Positions 13,417-20,733 of a stretch of DNA of 37,067 nt are shown piece after piece; the stretch's first letter is position 1; each line of letters opens with the position of its first letter. A program made the translations under genes and the position numbers. Below the pieces are notes generated by a model that saw only the letters and a program-made list of their open reading frames with translations, searched no databases and was not told the DNA's origin. The DNA lies in the IMG/VR virus record IMGVR_UViG_3300000956_000035, positions 1 through 37,067 of that record; one strand, given 5' to 3'. The DNA comes from a virus.

Positions 13417-13566
13417 TCAAGGCTTTTGTACCAAACTACCGCTGCGATATTTCTGCACGGTGCTCTTGCTCAGGCCCAGCCGAGCGGCCAGCTTGCGTAC
13501 AGATTCCACCCGCTGTTTGATTTCCAGCCGCAGGACCATCGGCAATGGCTTGCCTCGTTCTGCCAT
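13417..13566 (-). CDS. 49-residue helix-turn-helix protein between protease and capsid genes
   Basis: The ATG at 13564-13566 overlaps the protease stop as TGATG. The protein is basic and carries one clear HTH: SVRKLAARLGLSKSTVQKYR, with the A-x-x-x-G turn pattern of resolvase, Hin-like or sigma region 4-like motifs. There is no effector or oligomerisation domain. Its gene is followed by 170 bases that hold the structured capsid leader. It may regulate late genes or the capsid leader; this is inferred from position. Confidence 0.7.
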   Translation of the reverse strand: MAERGKPLPMVLRLEIKQRVESVRKLAARLGLSKSTVQKYRSGSLVQKP

Positions 13567-14234
13567 CACTTCCCCATTTCTATTTCCAGGTCCAAATCTT
13601 CGTCCTCGTCTGGCTCCGGCTTGTCCGGATCCGCCGCAAGACACTCCGCTGCCTGCTCCGTCGATAGCCGCGACGGGAGGAATGCATCGACCGATTCCCC
13701 CTCGCCAACCACGTCGATGCTGGCGAGCTTCAGGGGCCGCCAGACGGGATTATCTCGTGAGAGGCCGTATTCCTTCATCGCGTCCAAAACGAGCGATGAG
13801 CCGAACGCCCGCGGGTCATCTTTCGCCAGCGCCATGACGTACTTCCCGATTGGCCCGTTTGGGTTGTCCTCGAAGGCTGTTGGGCTCAAGTGGAGGTCTG
13901 CTAGTACCGCTTGCGTCGATGTTCGCCTGCCATCCCGAACAATCGGCACGTCGGCAATGCGTGGATTCCTGGCACGCCCTAAGAGCATCCCTATCCGGTG
14001 CATGTGCTCGCCCGGCTTGGCGTGGCCGTAGTAGGAATGGAGCCCGGCGGGGTCTGACTGGATAAGCCGGACGATGCTTTGCAGCGAACGGTCGTCAAAC
14101 TTGCCGCGCCCTGATGTTTTGAAATCTCCGGACTGCGCGACGACGAAGCCCCGGATAACCTTGGCCTCTTCGTCCACGGCTAGAGTTTCGATTCCGCTGG
14201 TCGTGATGCTGAGTTGTTCAAGTTCCATTGTCAT
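13566..14234 (-). CDS. Prohead maturation protease (HK97 gp4-like)
   Basis: 222 residues from ATG 14232-14234, overlapping the portal stop (ATGA). The layout fits herpes/HK97-type assembly proteases: an N-terminal strand (EEAKVIRGFVVAQSGD) and a His-centred motif SYYGHAKPGEH with H71 the likely catalytic His. A RIGMLLGRA strand follows, then a Ser motif AFGSSLVLD (S146 or S147). The C terminus is extremely acidic (DEDEDLDLEIEM). It would cut the capsid scaffold domain. The family match is by pattern and position. Confidence 0.75.
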   Translation of the reverse strand: MTMELEQLSITTSGIETLAVDEEAKVIRGFVVAQSGDFKTSGRGKFDDRSLQSIVRLIQSDPAGLHSYYGHAKPGEHMHRIGMLLGRARNPRIADVPIVRDGRRTSTQAVLADLHLSPTAFEDNPNGPIGKYVMALAKDDPRAFGSSLVLDAMKEYGLSRDNPVWRPLKLASIDVVGEGESVDAFLPSRLSTEQAAECLAADPDKPEPDEDEDLDLEIEMGK

Positions 14235-15952
14235 AGAGTCACCGTCGCCCTTTCTTCGTGCCACTTGGAAACGCACTCATCGACCTTGGCCGGGAGCTCC
14301 TCGGCCTGGCAGTCCAAGAGCGCGTCGAGTTGTTTGATGGACTCCGCCGTATGCGTGCTGGCCAGAGTCTTGACCACGGCCAGAGCTTCCCGCCCGTCAC
14401 CCGCTGCCGAAAGATAGACCGCCACCGGGTCCAGCAGGTTTCGCTCTAAGGTGGTTGTGTGCTTGCCGTAGAATTCGCGGAGCCGGCTGTCAAACTTCGT
14501 CGCCTTCTCAGCCACACGCTTGACGGCGTTCACCTCCACGGAAAGCATCCGGCTGAAGGTTTCGTTGATGCGGGAGACGGCCTGCGTCGTCACCAGCACT
14601 TGCAGCTTCGCGTTGTCGCTGGCCAGCGTTTCAATCTTCGCTTGGAATTCCTGTCGCAAGCCGTCCACGTCGATGTTGACGGTGGTGGAGAGTTCCGGGT
14701 CGTCTGCCGGCTCTTTCGCAGGCGCGGCTGGCGGTTGCGGTCCCTTGGCGGCCATATCGACGGGAATCATGGCCTGCTGCACGAAATGGATCTTCCCCGC
14801 GCCGCCGGGGATGGGGTTCTCTTCGTCCAGTGCCCGCCATTCGTCCAGATTGATCTTGCCGTTAAAGAACTGGTCTTTCAGTGCCGCCGTACGACTGGCG
14901 AGGTCGCCACGCTCCAGGGCGTCCACAACGTGCCGAGCGAAGAAACGCTTCTGCTCGTTCTCCGTCAGCAGCTTGCGGTTGATCTCCTGCTCCCAAAGCA
15001 CAAGCCACCGCATCAGGCTGTACTTGACGAATTCCAGGGATAGATGCTCGATGTTGGAATAGGTCGCGCGGAGCAAGTGGCCGATAAGATGCGGCGGCAC
15101 GCCGTACCAGCGGGCCACGTCCTCAATCGAGAATTGACGCGACTCAATAAACTGCGAATCCTCGGCGGAGAATTGCAGGGCGTGGAGCTTTGTATCCTTG
15201 GGCAGAATCGCCGGCTTGCCATTGTTCGCCGGCCCGCCGTGAACCTCCATCCATTGCCGCCGAAAATCCTCGCGGTCTTCCTTGGATTTGAAATTCATTC
15301 CCTCGATGGTGTAGCTGGGCCGCCCGCCGTTTCCGAAATAGCTCGCAGCCTGCGTCTCTTCCGCGATGCCGGCCCCGATAGTGAGGCGGGCTTGCGTCAC
15401 CACGCCGATTCCGATAATCCCGTCCTCGGAAATCGGGCTGGGGACGTGCAGCATGTTCTCGGCTCTGATTTTCGTCTTGCTCCCGTCGTCATTGTTGACG
15501 AGATACACGATTTTCCCGTGCTCGCGGACGATGTTTCGGGACGGAATGCGGCTCGCATGGATGGGCCAGAGGTTGATCGGTGTCCCTCCGTCGTCTCGTT
15601 CGATCTCCGAATAGGCGTTGCCACGGTTGACTTGCTGTGCCGTCCGCGACGAGCGGTACATCATGCTCGTCATTTCGGGGTTTGGACGGCTATGAATCAG
15701 GCGATAAACCGGGTGATAATCGGCGATTTCCGAGCCGCCTCCGCCCAATTTCTTGAATAATTTGAGCGGAAGCATACCTTCTGAGGAAGAAAGTAGCATC
15801 GTCGCCGCCCAACACGCCGAATAGGTCAACGCCTTGGCCTCATCAACAACAATTCCGGACGCCGAGGGCTGATTCGCCGGGTTGTACCAGAAATCGTCGG
15901 TAGGCCCAGGCGATAGCTTGCTAAACCCGAAAAAGGTCGTCAGTTCCATCAT
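14231..15952 (-). CDS. Portal protein (HK97-type) with long C-terminal extension
   Basis: 573 residues; ATG 15952 or the next codon, also ATG. It forms the dodecameric DNA gate. Visible portal features include VVDEAKALTYSACWAAT near the N terminus, the RGNAYSEIERD segment and INLWPIHASRI. The helical stem region EDVARWYGVPPHLIGHL then SLMRWLVLWEQEINRKLL is near residues 270-330. From about residue 400 a Pro-rich linker leads to a ~150-residue coiled coil (FQAKIETLASDNAKLQVL) not present in HK97 gp3, possibly a scaffold or crown extension. Confidence 0.9.
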   Translation of the reverse strand: MMELTTFFGFSKLSPGPTDDFWYNPANQPSASGIVVDEAKALTYSACWAATMLLSSSEGMLPLKLFKKLGGGGSEIADYHPVYRLIHSRPNPEMTSMMYRSSRTAQQVNRGNAYSEIERDDGGTPINLWPIHASRIPSRNIVREHGKIVYLVNNDDGSKTKIRAENMLHVPSPISEDGIIGIGVVTQARLTIGAGIAEETQAASYFGNGGRPSYTIEGMNFKSKEDREDFRRQWMEVHGGPANNGKPAILPKDTKLHALQFSAEDSQFIESRQFSIEDVARWYGVPPHLIGHLLRATYSNIEHLSLEFVKYSLMRWLVLWEQEINRKLLTENEQKRFFARHVVDALERGDLASRTAALKDQFFNGKINLDEWRALDEENPIPGGAGKIHFVQQAMIPVDMAAKGPQPPAAPAKEPADDPELSTTVNIDVDGLRQEFQAKIETLASDNAKLQVLVTTQAVSRINETFSRMLSVEVNAVKRVAEKATKFDSRLREFYGKHTTTLERNLLDPVAVYLSAAGDGREALAVVKTLASTHTAESIKQLDALLDCQAEELPAKVDECVSKWHEERATVTL

Positions 15953-16095
15953 TTACCCCTTATCAGGCTCACGGCCAGAGTCAAAGATGCCACGATGCCG
16001 CCAACAACGATGAGCGCCCACGGTGGAGACAGCAACCAGACGCCAGTACCTATGGTGAGGATCGCGGCGACGAAGACGATGAGGTTCGTTTTCAT
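15949..16095 (-). CDS. Small two-helix membrane protein between terminase and portal
   Basis: 48 residues. ATG 16093-16095 overlaps the terminase stop (ATGA), and its stop overlaps the portal start, so it is tightly built into the packaging operon. It has two hydrophobic segments (LIVFVAAILTIGTGVWLL and WALIVVGGIVASLTLAV) separated by SPP, a helical hairpin. No family recognised. It could tether head assembly to the membrane or be a minor accessory gene. Confidence 0.65.
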   Translation of the reverse strand: MKTNLIVFVAAILTIGTGVWLLSPPWALIVVGGIVASLTLAVSLIRGK

Positions 16096-17891
16096 AACGT
16101 CACCCCATCGGCTGGATTCCAACAGTTAGATTCCGCCGTGCTCGCCTTTGCCACGGCCATGATTGCCGTCACAATGCCGTCGATTTTCTTGGAGCGGTCG
16201 TCTGGTTTTTTGAGCAATCCGTTGCGAGGGTTCTTCGTGGCGTTTTGGACGTGCCAATTGAAGCAGGGGTTATTCGGGTGCTCGATTCGCCTGCCGATCA
16301 CGTCCGCTTCAAACCGCAGCATCGGCTCAAGGAATTCGCCGGGCGTCTGCAAAAAGGGCTCCACTTCCATCAGGTAGTCATCCTGCAAGTCCTGCGCTAA
16401 GTTTTCCGCCCGATGCCCGTCGTAAAACGCGCTTATGAGTCGGAACTTTTGCTGAAGCGTTTCGCCGATGAACTTTCGCAAATAGGGAAGGTCAGTCGTA
16501 TTGCCGCCGAAAATATGAACATGTCCTCCACGCTCCCATTCTCGCCACGGCTTGTCTTTGGAGTTCCTGGCAGCGGCCTCCGACGTGAATAGATACGGCC
16601 AGAGGCGATAGCGTTCATTGGGGAGCTGGAACGCCAGCACGATGGCCGTCATGTCGTCTGTAAATCCAAGGTCGAACGCCCAAAAGCACTCCAGGCCCAG
16701 CAAGTCCTCTTCCCGATAGACGGCAGCACAAGCCGCCCAGTCGCTCATCTTGAGCCACGGATTTGACGACGCTTGCCAGACGTTGAGGCGGTACATCTTG
16801 AACGTCACCAGGTCGTCAATCTTTCGCTTGCTGCGGTCGTAATCTGCGCGGATTTCTTCCGGGTCAATGGTATGGCCCCAGGCCGGATTGGCAGCCTTCG
16901 CGTACTTCTCAAAATCCTTGTCTAGCTGCTCATCAGTCACGTCCTGCGGCGCTTCGTAGACTGCGGCGAAGAGTTCCTCGTCATGGTTCATTCCTGCGAG
17001 CAAATCGCGGCAGTAGTCGCAGCGCTCCTTGCCGTACCCATCGGGGTTATTGCCCGCTGTCGAAAACTCTAAGAACAGCGGCTCGCTCCGGCTGATACCG
17101 GCGCGGCTGATGATGTCAACGAATGCCCGATCCACCACATGGGTTTCGTCGATGAGTACCGAGCCGTTCAAGCCTTCCTTGCTCTTTTGCGTAGAAGCAT
17201 TGGAGCTGGAAAGGGGGTACATAATCGAGCGGCTAGGTTGGTGGGTAATTTGCAGCGTGCTCATGTTCAGTCTGCAAACACCTCCACGCGGGTCTTCCGG
17301 GTCGTACAGTTCCGGGCATTGGCGGAGCATTTCCACGGTATGCGTTGCGGCATTTTTTCGAGCCTGGTCCCCATCCTTGGCGGCGAGGAACACCTTCTGG
17401 CCTGGCTCACCGTCGCCGCAAAGGAGATACATCCCATTGGCCGCCAGCGTGGGTGACTTCTTTTGCTTTTTCGGAATCCAAATAGAACCCTGCCTGAAAC
17501 GTCGGCAATGTCGCTGCCATCGCTCGCGGAACTTTACCCAGCCGTACAGCCGCATGTGAACTTCGTACTGCCAGTCAATCGCATGGCCGTTGCGAACGCA
17601 TTCAGCAAACAGCCGGGCCCGCTCTAGGTGGATCGCCTGAGCAGGCCCAGGGGTTCCGTCCTCAAGCCAAAACTCATCTTCTGTAGCGTAGAAATCGGAA
17701 TGGTCGCACTCGTGGCAACCGTGCAAAATTACCGGATTGCCAGCGTAGCCCTCGCCCTCGTACAGCTTGCAGTACCTCTCGATCCACCAGACGGTATAAG
17801 CTCCGCGCACAAGGTCGATATAGCAGCCATTAGCGGCGGCGCGTTCGTCGCCTGCGTTGCGAATCCAGAGCTTTGTTACTTCGTCAATCAT
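16092..17891 (-). CDS. Terminase large subunit
   Basis: 599 residues; packaging ATPase and nuclease. Deviant Walker A IPKKQKKS at 139-146, adenine-side FLAAKDGDQARK around 168-180, Walker B VLIDE at 245-249, coupling motif FSTAG at 276-280. The nuclease domain carries acidic residues D407 (FWAFDLGFTDD), D491 (FYDGHRAEN) and D571 (KKIDGIVTAIMAV). This is the Terminase_1 type of cos-packaging siphophages. An unusual N-terminal Cys/His patch (HGCHECDH, residues 57-64) might bind metal. Overlaps the small subunit gene by four bases. Confidence 0.93.
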   Translation of the reverse strand: MIDEVTKLWIRNAGDERAAANGCYIDLVRGAYTVWWIERYCKLYEGEGYAGNPVILHGCHECDHSDFYATEDEFWLEDGTPGPAQAIHLERARLFAECVRNGHAIDWQYEVHMRLYGWVKFRERWQRHCRRFRQGSIWIPKKQKKSPTLAANGMYLLCGDGEPGQKVFLAAKDGDQARKNAATHTVEMLRQCPELYDPEDPRGGVCRLNMSTLQITHQPSRSIMYPLSSSNASTQKSKEGLNGSVLIDETHVVDRAFVDIISRAGISRSEPLFLEFSTAGNNPDGYGKERCDYCRDLLAGMNHDEELFAAVYEAPQDVTDEQLDKDFEKYAKAANPAWGHTIDPEEIRADYDRSKRKIDDLVTFKMYRLNVWQASSNPWLKMSDWAACAAVYREEDLLGLECFWAFDLGFTDDMTAIVLAFQLPNERYRLWPYLFTSEAAARNSKDKPWREWERGGHVHIFGGNTTDLPYLRKFIGETLQQKFRLISAFYDGHRAENLAQDLQDDYLMEVEPFLQTPGEFLEPMLRFEADVIGRRIEHPNNPCFNWHVQNATKNPRNGLLKKPDDRSKKIDGIVTAIMAVAKASTAESNCWNPADGVTL

Positions 17892-18319
17892 GCTGTACGC
17901 GGTCTAGCGGCGACTCCCTTCTTTGCTTCGGCTGGAACCTTCAAGCCGGCGAGGTCTGAGGCGCTTAGACCGAACTTGGCAGCGGTTCTCTCAAATGCCG
18001 CCCAGAATCCTAGAGCCCGAACCGCCACGTTCTTGTCAGTGGGGTCACGCTCTAGCTTCTCATCGCACACCCGCCAATGGCGGAAGTTGCGGCACATGCC
18101 GGCGAGCAAAAGCGAGTCCGATGAGCCAGCCAGTTTGCGGCGAATCAGGTCGGGAACGACTTGATCCCACACCGCCGAGTCAATCTCGCCAAGCCAAGCG
18201 GGCTTCGCTGGCTCACCCGATGGAGGCGTAGCGTCGGCCCGACCAGCGTGGCGGTCCTTGCGGTACGTGCCAGCCAGCTTTAGTGCGGGCGTCGGAATCG
18301 GTTTTCTGCCTAATGCCAT
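17888..18319 (-). CDS. Terminase small subunit, P27-like
   Basis: 143 residues from ATG 18317-18319; upstream is a T-rich run rather than a ribosome site. The protein begins ALGRKPIPTPALKLAGTYRKDRH, the standard P27 opening, and continues with AWLGEIDSAVWDQVVPDLI and a C-terminal helix around ERTAAKFGLSASDLAGL. It recognises the packaging site and loads the large subunit. HNH upstream, small then large subunit downstream, is the HK97-like packaging set. Confidence 0.85.
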   Translation of the reverse strand: MALGRKPIPTPALKLAGTYRKDRHAGRADATPPSGEPAKPAWLGEIDSAVWDQVVPDLIRRKLAGSSDSLLLAGMCRNFRHWRVCDEKLERDPTDKNVAVRALGFWAAFERTAAKFGLSASDLAGLKVPAEAKKGVAARPRTA

Positions 18320-18340
18320 AAAAAAGGTTCGTTTTGACAA

Positions 18341-18470
18341 AAAATGTGCGGGGCTCGCCAGCGGTCAGGGAGACGAAGGGCTGCCAAAAAATCGCCGCCC
18401 CCCCCCTGCCCTGCCAAATTGGCATAGTGTACAACCATATACATATCACTCACTCTTTAATACTTTCTGA
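18341..18470. promoter_or_regulatory. AT-rich spacer with palindromes between HNH and terminase genes (candidate cos or operator)
   Basis: A 13-bp perfect palindrome with one central base, TGCCAA-A-TTGGCA, lies at 18412-18424. Next to it are a run of nine C (18398-18406) and a further TTTTTTGGCAG half site on the - strand. The following AT-rich part (18428-18448) contains TGTAC and TATACATATCAC, loosely like the half sites of the int operator. Phages with an HNH/TerS/TerL set usually have cos near here. I cannot see cohesive ends directly. Confidence 0.35.
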
Positions 18471-18746
18471 TTACTCACCTCTCGCTGTCCTCTTCGTATG
18501 GCACGCATCGCACAGGCACAGCACGTTGCTGTGCTCTAGTGCTAGGTCTGGTCTGTCCTTAATCTTCCTCACGTGGTGAACGTCGGTCGCTGGTGTCACC
18601 CTTGGCAGGCAGTCTTCGCATAGTGGCCTCTCCCTCAACACTCGCTCCCTGAACTGCTGGTGTCTCCATCCATATCCTCGCTGGGTAGTGGTCTTGGTGT
18701 GCCGTCTGTTGGCTTCTGGTCGGTGGGACTTAGGCTTCCAGGGCAT
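18471..18746 (-). CDS. HNH endonuclease of the packaging module
   Basis: 91 residues, GGAG seven bases before the ATG. A basic N terminus is followed by a Zn-bound HNH fold: C43-x-x-C46 (LCEDC), DVHH (H57, H58) and N74 (EHSNVLCLC). C79-x-x-C82-H83 completes it. HNH proteins next to terminase are needed for cos cleavage in HK97-like phages. The normal motif residues are all there. The start overlaps an upstream small gene by 112 bases. Confidence 0.9.
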   Translation of the reverse strand: MPWKPKSHRPEANRRHTKTTTQRGYGWRHQQFRERVLRERPLCEDCLPRVTPATDVHHVRKIKDRPDLALEHSNVLCLCDACHTKRTARGE

Positions 18747-18853
18747 CTAGCGTCTCCATTCATCACGTCTAAGGCGTGGGCCTCTCGCTCTGTTGCTATG
18801 CCAAGGGCAACACCATCGAACCACTCTTGCGATGGCCAAAGGTCAGTTCCCAT
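18635..18853 (-). CDS. Small acidic protein overlapping the HNH gene
   Basis: 72 residues. ATG 18851-18853 has GAGGTG seven bases upstream, one of the better ribosome sites here. The N-terminal half (MGTDLWPSQEWFDGVALGIA and EREAHALDVMN) looks like real protein; the C-terminal half lies out of frame inside the HNH gene and is low complexity (Ser, Asp, Pro), so it may be a late extension. Family unknown. Confidence 0.45.
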   Translation of the reverse strand: MGTDLWPSQEWFDGVALGIATEREAHALDVMNGDARCPGSLSPTDQKPTDGTPRPLPSEDMDGDTSSSGSEC

Positions 18854-18953
18854 ACGCCAACACCTCGATTCTGATCCACTCGCCAGCCGCCAATGCGGAG
18901 GCTGCGTCTGTAATGACAATCGGGCACATGCCAAGGTCGATCCTAAAGGGCAT
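18843..18953 (-). CDS. 36-residue peptide linking fibre and packaging genes
   Basis: ATG 18951-18953 overlaps the end of the BppU-like gene by 11 bases and the frame closes inside the start region of the next gene, so it fits the overlap pattern of the operon. The peptide (MPFRIDLGMCPIVITDAAS, ending EVLAYGN) is mainly beta-like and Ala-rich. No own ribosome site; coupling would be needed. Unknown function. Confidence 0.4.
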   Translation of the reverse strand: MPFRIDLGMCPIVITDAASALAAGEWIRIEVLAYGN

Positions 18954-19515
18954 TGATTTCAATTGGGAATCCTCGGTGGATGCCGTCGCTACTGGCGGGG
19001 TAGGTCCGCACAAGGCCGCCTACTGTCTCCTGCCACTTTCCGCTGTAGTAACCTGCTGTATCCACGTCCGCAGCGGCCATTGAATACTGCACTGAGCCCA
19101 CGATGTAGAAACTGTGCGTACCTGAGCCTGCTCCGGTAATGTCAATCTCCGCTCCGTCGTAGGTGGTTGCCAGCTTAAACGTGTTTGGGCCTTTCTCAAT
19201 CACGAAATATGGAGTCGATGCGGCCAGTCCAGTCGGAAGCGTGCCTGTGGTGCTGACTACAACTTGGTCGCCGTTTGCTGCCTTGTGGTAATTGGCCGTG
19301 ATGAGATTAGTAGTCGCATCCGCCGTGAATGTTTGCGTGGGCTGAACCGTTGCCGACTGAGCGGCAACCTTCGTTGTCCCAGTGGCGTCCGCTGTCTTTA
19401 CGGTGAGCGTGACGGTAGAGCTACTAAGGTCAACGGGTGTACCTTCGGCGGTCTTCAGCACTTGGAAGATTGGCCTGGCTCTATCGCCAACAATGGTTCT
19501 GTAGGTCGTTTCCAT
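18943..19515 (-). CDS. BppU-like baseplate or fibre-adaptor protein
   Basis: 190 residues. The N terminus (TIVGDRARPIFQVLKTAEGT then PVDLSSSTVTLTVK) matches the Ig-like BppU N-terminal pattern 'gD..p.i...l...dGtpvdLs.s.v.l.v'. The middle repeats a strand-turn design (LPTGLAASTPYFVIEKG, NTFKLATTYDGAEI) resembling small phage beta domains that recur in tail fibres. It would connect host-binding fibres to the tail. It starts three bases after the stop of a 40-residue gene. Confidence 0.65.
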   Translation of the reverse strand: METTYRTIVGDRARPIFQVLKTAEGTPVDLSSSTVTLTVKTADATGTTKVAAQSATVQPTQTFTADATTNLITANYHKAANGDQVVVSTTGTLPTGLAASTPYFVIEKGPNTFKLATTYDGAEIDITGAGSGTHSFYIVGSVQYSMAAADVDTAGYYSGKWQETVGGLVRTYPASSDGIHRGFPIEINAL

Positions 19516-19638
19516 TTACCCAATCCTCGCTGCGGTTCCGTACGCATCTTCCAGGCGGACTGCTGCGGGGTTGACTGTGCCGGCGACTACAGGCCCGCCA
19601 CCTCCTAACGCGTTTATGAATAGAAACCAGCCACCCAT
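19516..19638 (-). CDS. 40-residue Gly-rich peptide between fibre genes
   Basis: ATG 19636-19638 overlaps the upstream stop as TAATG, and the TAA at 19516 directly precedes the next ATG. The N terminus is hydrophobic (MGGWFLFINALGGGGPVVAG), the rest polar (AVRLEDAYGTAARIG). Placement between two genes without gaps supports translation. Function unknown. Confidence 0.5.
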   Translation of the reverse strand: MGGWFLFINALGGGGPVVAGTVNPAAVRLEDAYGTAARIG

Positions 19639-20732
19639 TAGACCACCTTGCTTTTGAATCCTGAGATACTGATATAAACCGTCGTCAAAGCTCCGCTCAC
19701 GTCATAGGCTAGAGCAGTATTCGCCGTCGTCTTGAAATAGGGCGTTGCTCCCGCAGGCAGGACAACGCCGCCTGTCGCTGGAATCGGAACCGTGAACAGA
19801 ATCGCTCCCGCTGCTCCATCTCGGAAGTCGATATAGCCAGCCGTAGACGATGCATTCCAGCAGACGATAGCTGTAACCACATTGCGGGTGCTGGCTGTAG
19901 CTCCGAAGTTGGTGAACGCCGTTGATGTGCCATCAGTATTGCTCACCCGCTCGCTGATGAGGTCCGCCAGAGGGAATTGCGGGCGGGTAATCAGAGCTGC
20001 GTCTCCATCGCTTACGCAATCCGTGCGGTCAGCGTTTGCGACCATCGTATCGTCGCTGAGAGTTAAAGCTGCGCGAGCCCCGATCTTATGCGGGTTGCCG
20101 GCGTCCACTCCATCATGTGCTACGCTACTTCCAGTAAGCGTACTGACCGTAGTCACAGTGGAGCAGGTCGTCACGGTGCCCACGGTTGTCACCGTCGCCA
20201 GCGTTTGAGCCGCGGAGAGTCCCACGGTCCATGTACCGCTCTGGCTGGCCGGAACAATGTCGTCCGTGGCAATCGTCACCCGCTGCGTCCCGGTATCTCG
20301 CACTCCGGTATTGAGCGAGACGTTCACTCCGCCTTGCTGCGTGATGTTGAAACCGGCTCCGCTGATCGCGTTGTCGATAAGTTGGAGGGCCGTTAAAGCC
20401 GCTCCGTCTACTTGAACTGGGAATGTCCCGCCGTTGTCAACGGTTATTGAGTTGCCGCTATCGTTAATCCCTACTTCGTCCCACGTCCCAGATTGCGACA
20501 CGGCGATTGCAGTCATAGACGCAATCCCCTGCACGGTGAGCACGTTGGCGTTGGCCGTTCCAGCAGTTCCGGTCCCACGAATTGGTAGCGGATTGGTAGC
20601 GGACACGTCGCCATCGTTCGTGCCGTCCGCTCCAATCACAATCTTGGAGCGAGGATACTGGACGCCGCCAATGTCATCAGCCGCAACCGTGGAGCCGCCA
20701 GAACCCGCATTCAAAGTTACGTTGTCTGCCAT
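19638..20732 (-). CDS. Virion fibre protein with repetitive beta body
   Basis: 364 residues. The N terminus ADNVTLNAGSGGSTVAADD followed by GGVQYPRSKIVIGADGT is a widespread opening of phage fibre or virion-associated proteins. The middle has Thr/Val-rich repeats (TVTTVGTVTTCSTVTTVSTL) likely to form a fibrous beta structure, and the end is a compact beta domain (GYIDFRDGAAGAILFTVPIP). It overlaps the 40-residue gene by one base and follows the 748-residue fibre. Confidence 0.75.
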   Translation of the reverse strand: MADNVTLNAGSGGSTVAADDIGGVQYPRSKIVIGADGTNDGDVSATNPLPIRGTGTAGTANANVLTVQGIASMTAIAVSQSGTWDEVGINDSGNSITVDNGGTFPVQVDGAALTALQLIDNAISGAGFNITQQGGVNVSLNTGVRDTGTQRVTIATDDIVPASQSGTWTVGLSAAQTLATVTTVGTVTTCSTVTTVSTLTGSSVAHDGVDAGNPHKIGARAALTLSDDTMVANADRTDCVSDGDAALITRPQFPLADLISERVSNTDGTSTAFTNFGATASTRNVVTAIVCWNASSTAGYIDFRDGAAGAILFTVPIPATGGVVLPAGATPYFKTTANTALAYDVSGALTTVYISISGFKSKVV

Positions 20733-20733
20733 G

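Noticed and set aside
14459-15760. Two long + strand frames (194 and 238 codons) over the portal gene
   Set aside because: Antisense shadows of the portal frame; Arg/His/Leu-rich without ribosome sites or motifs.
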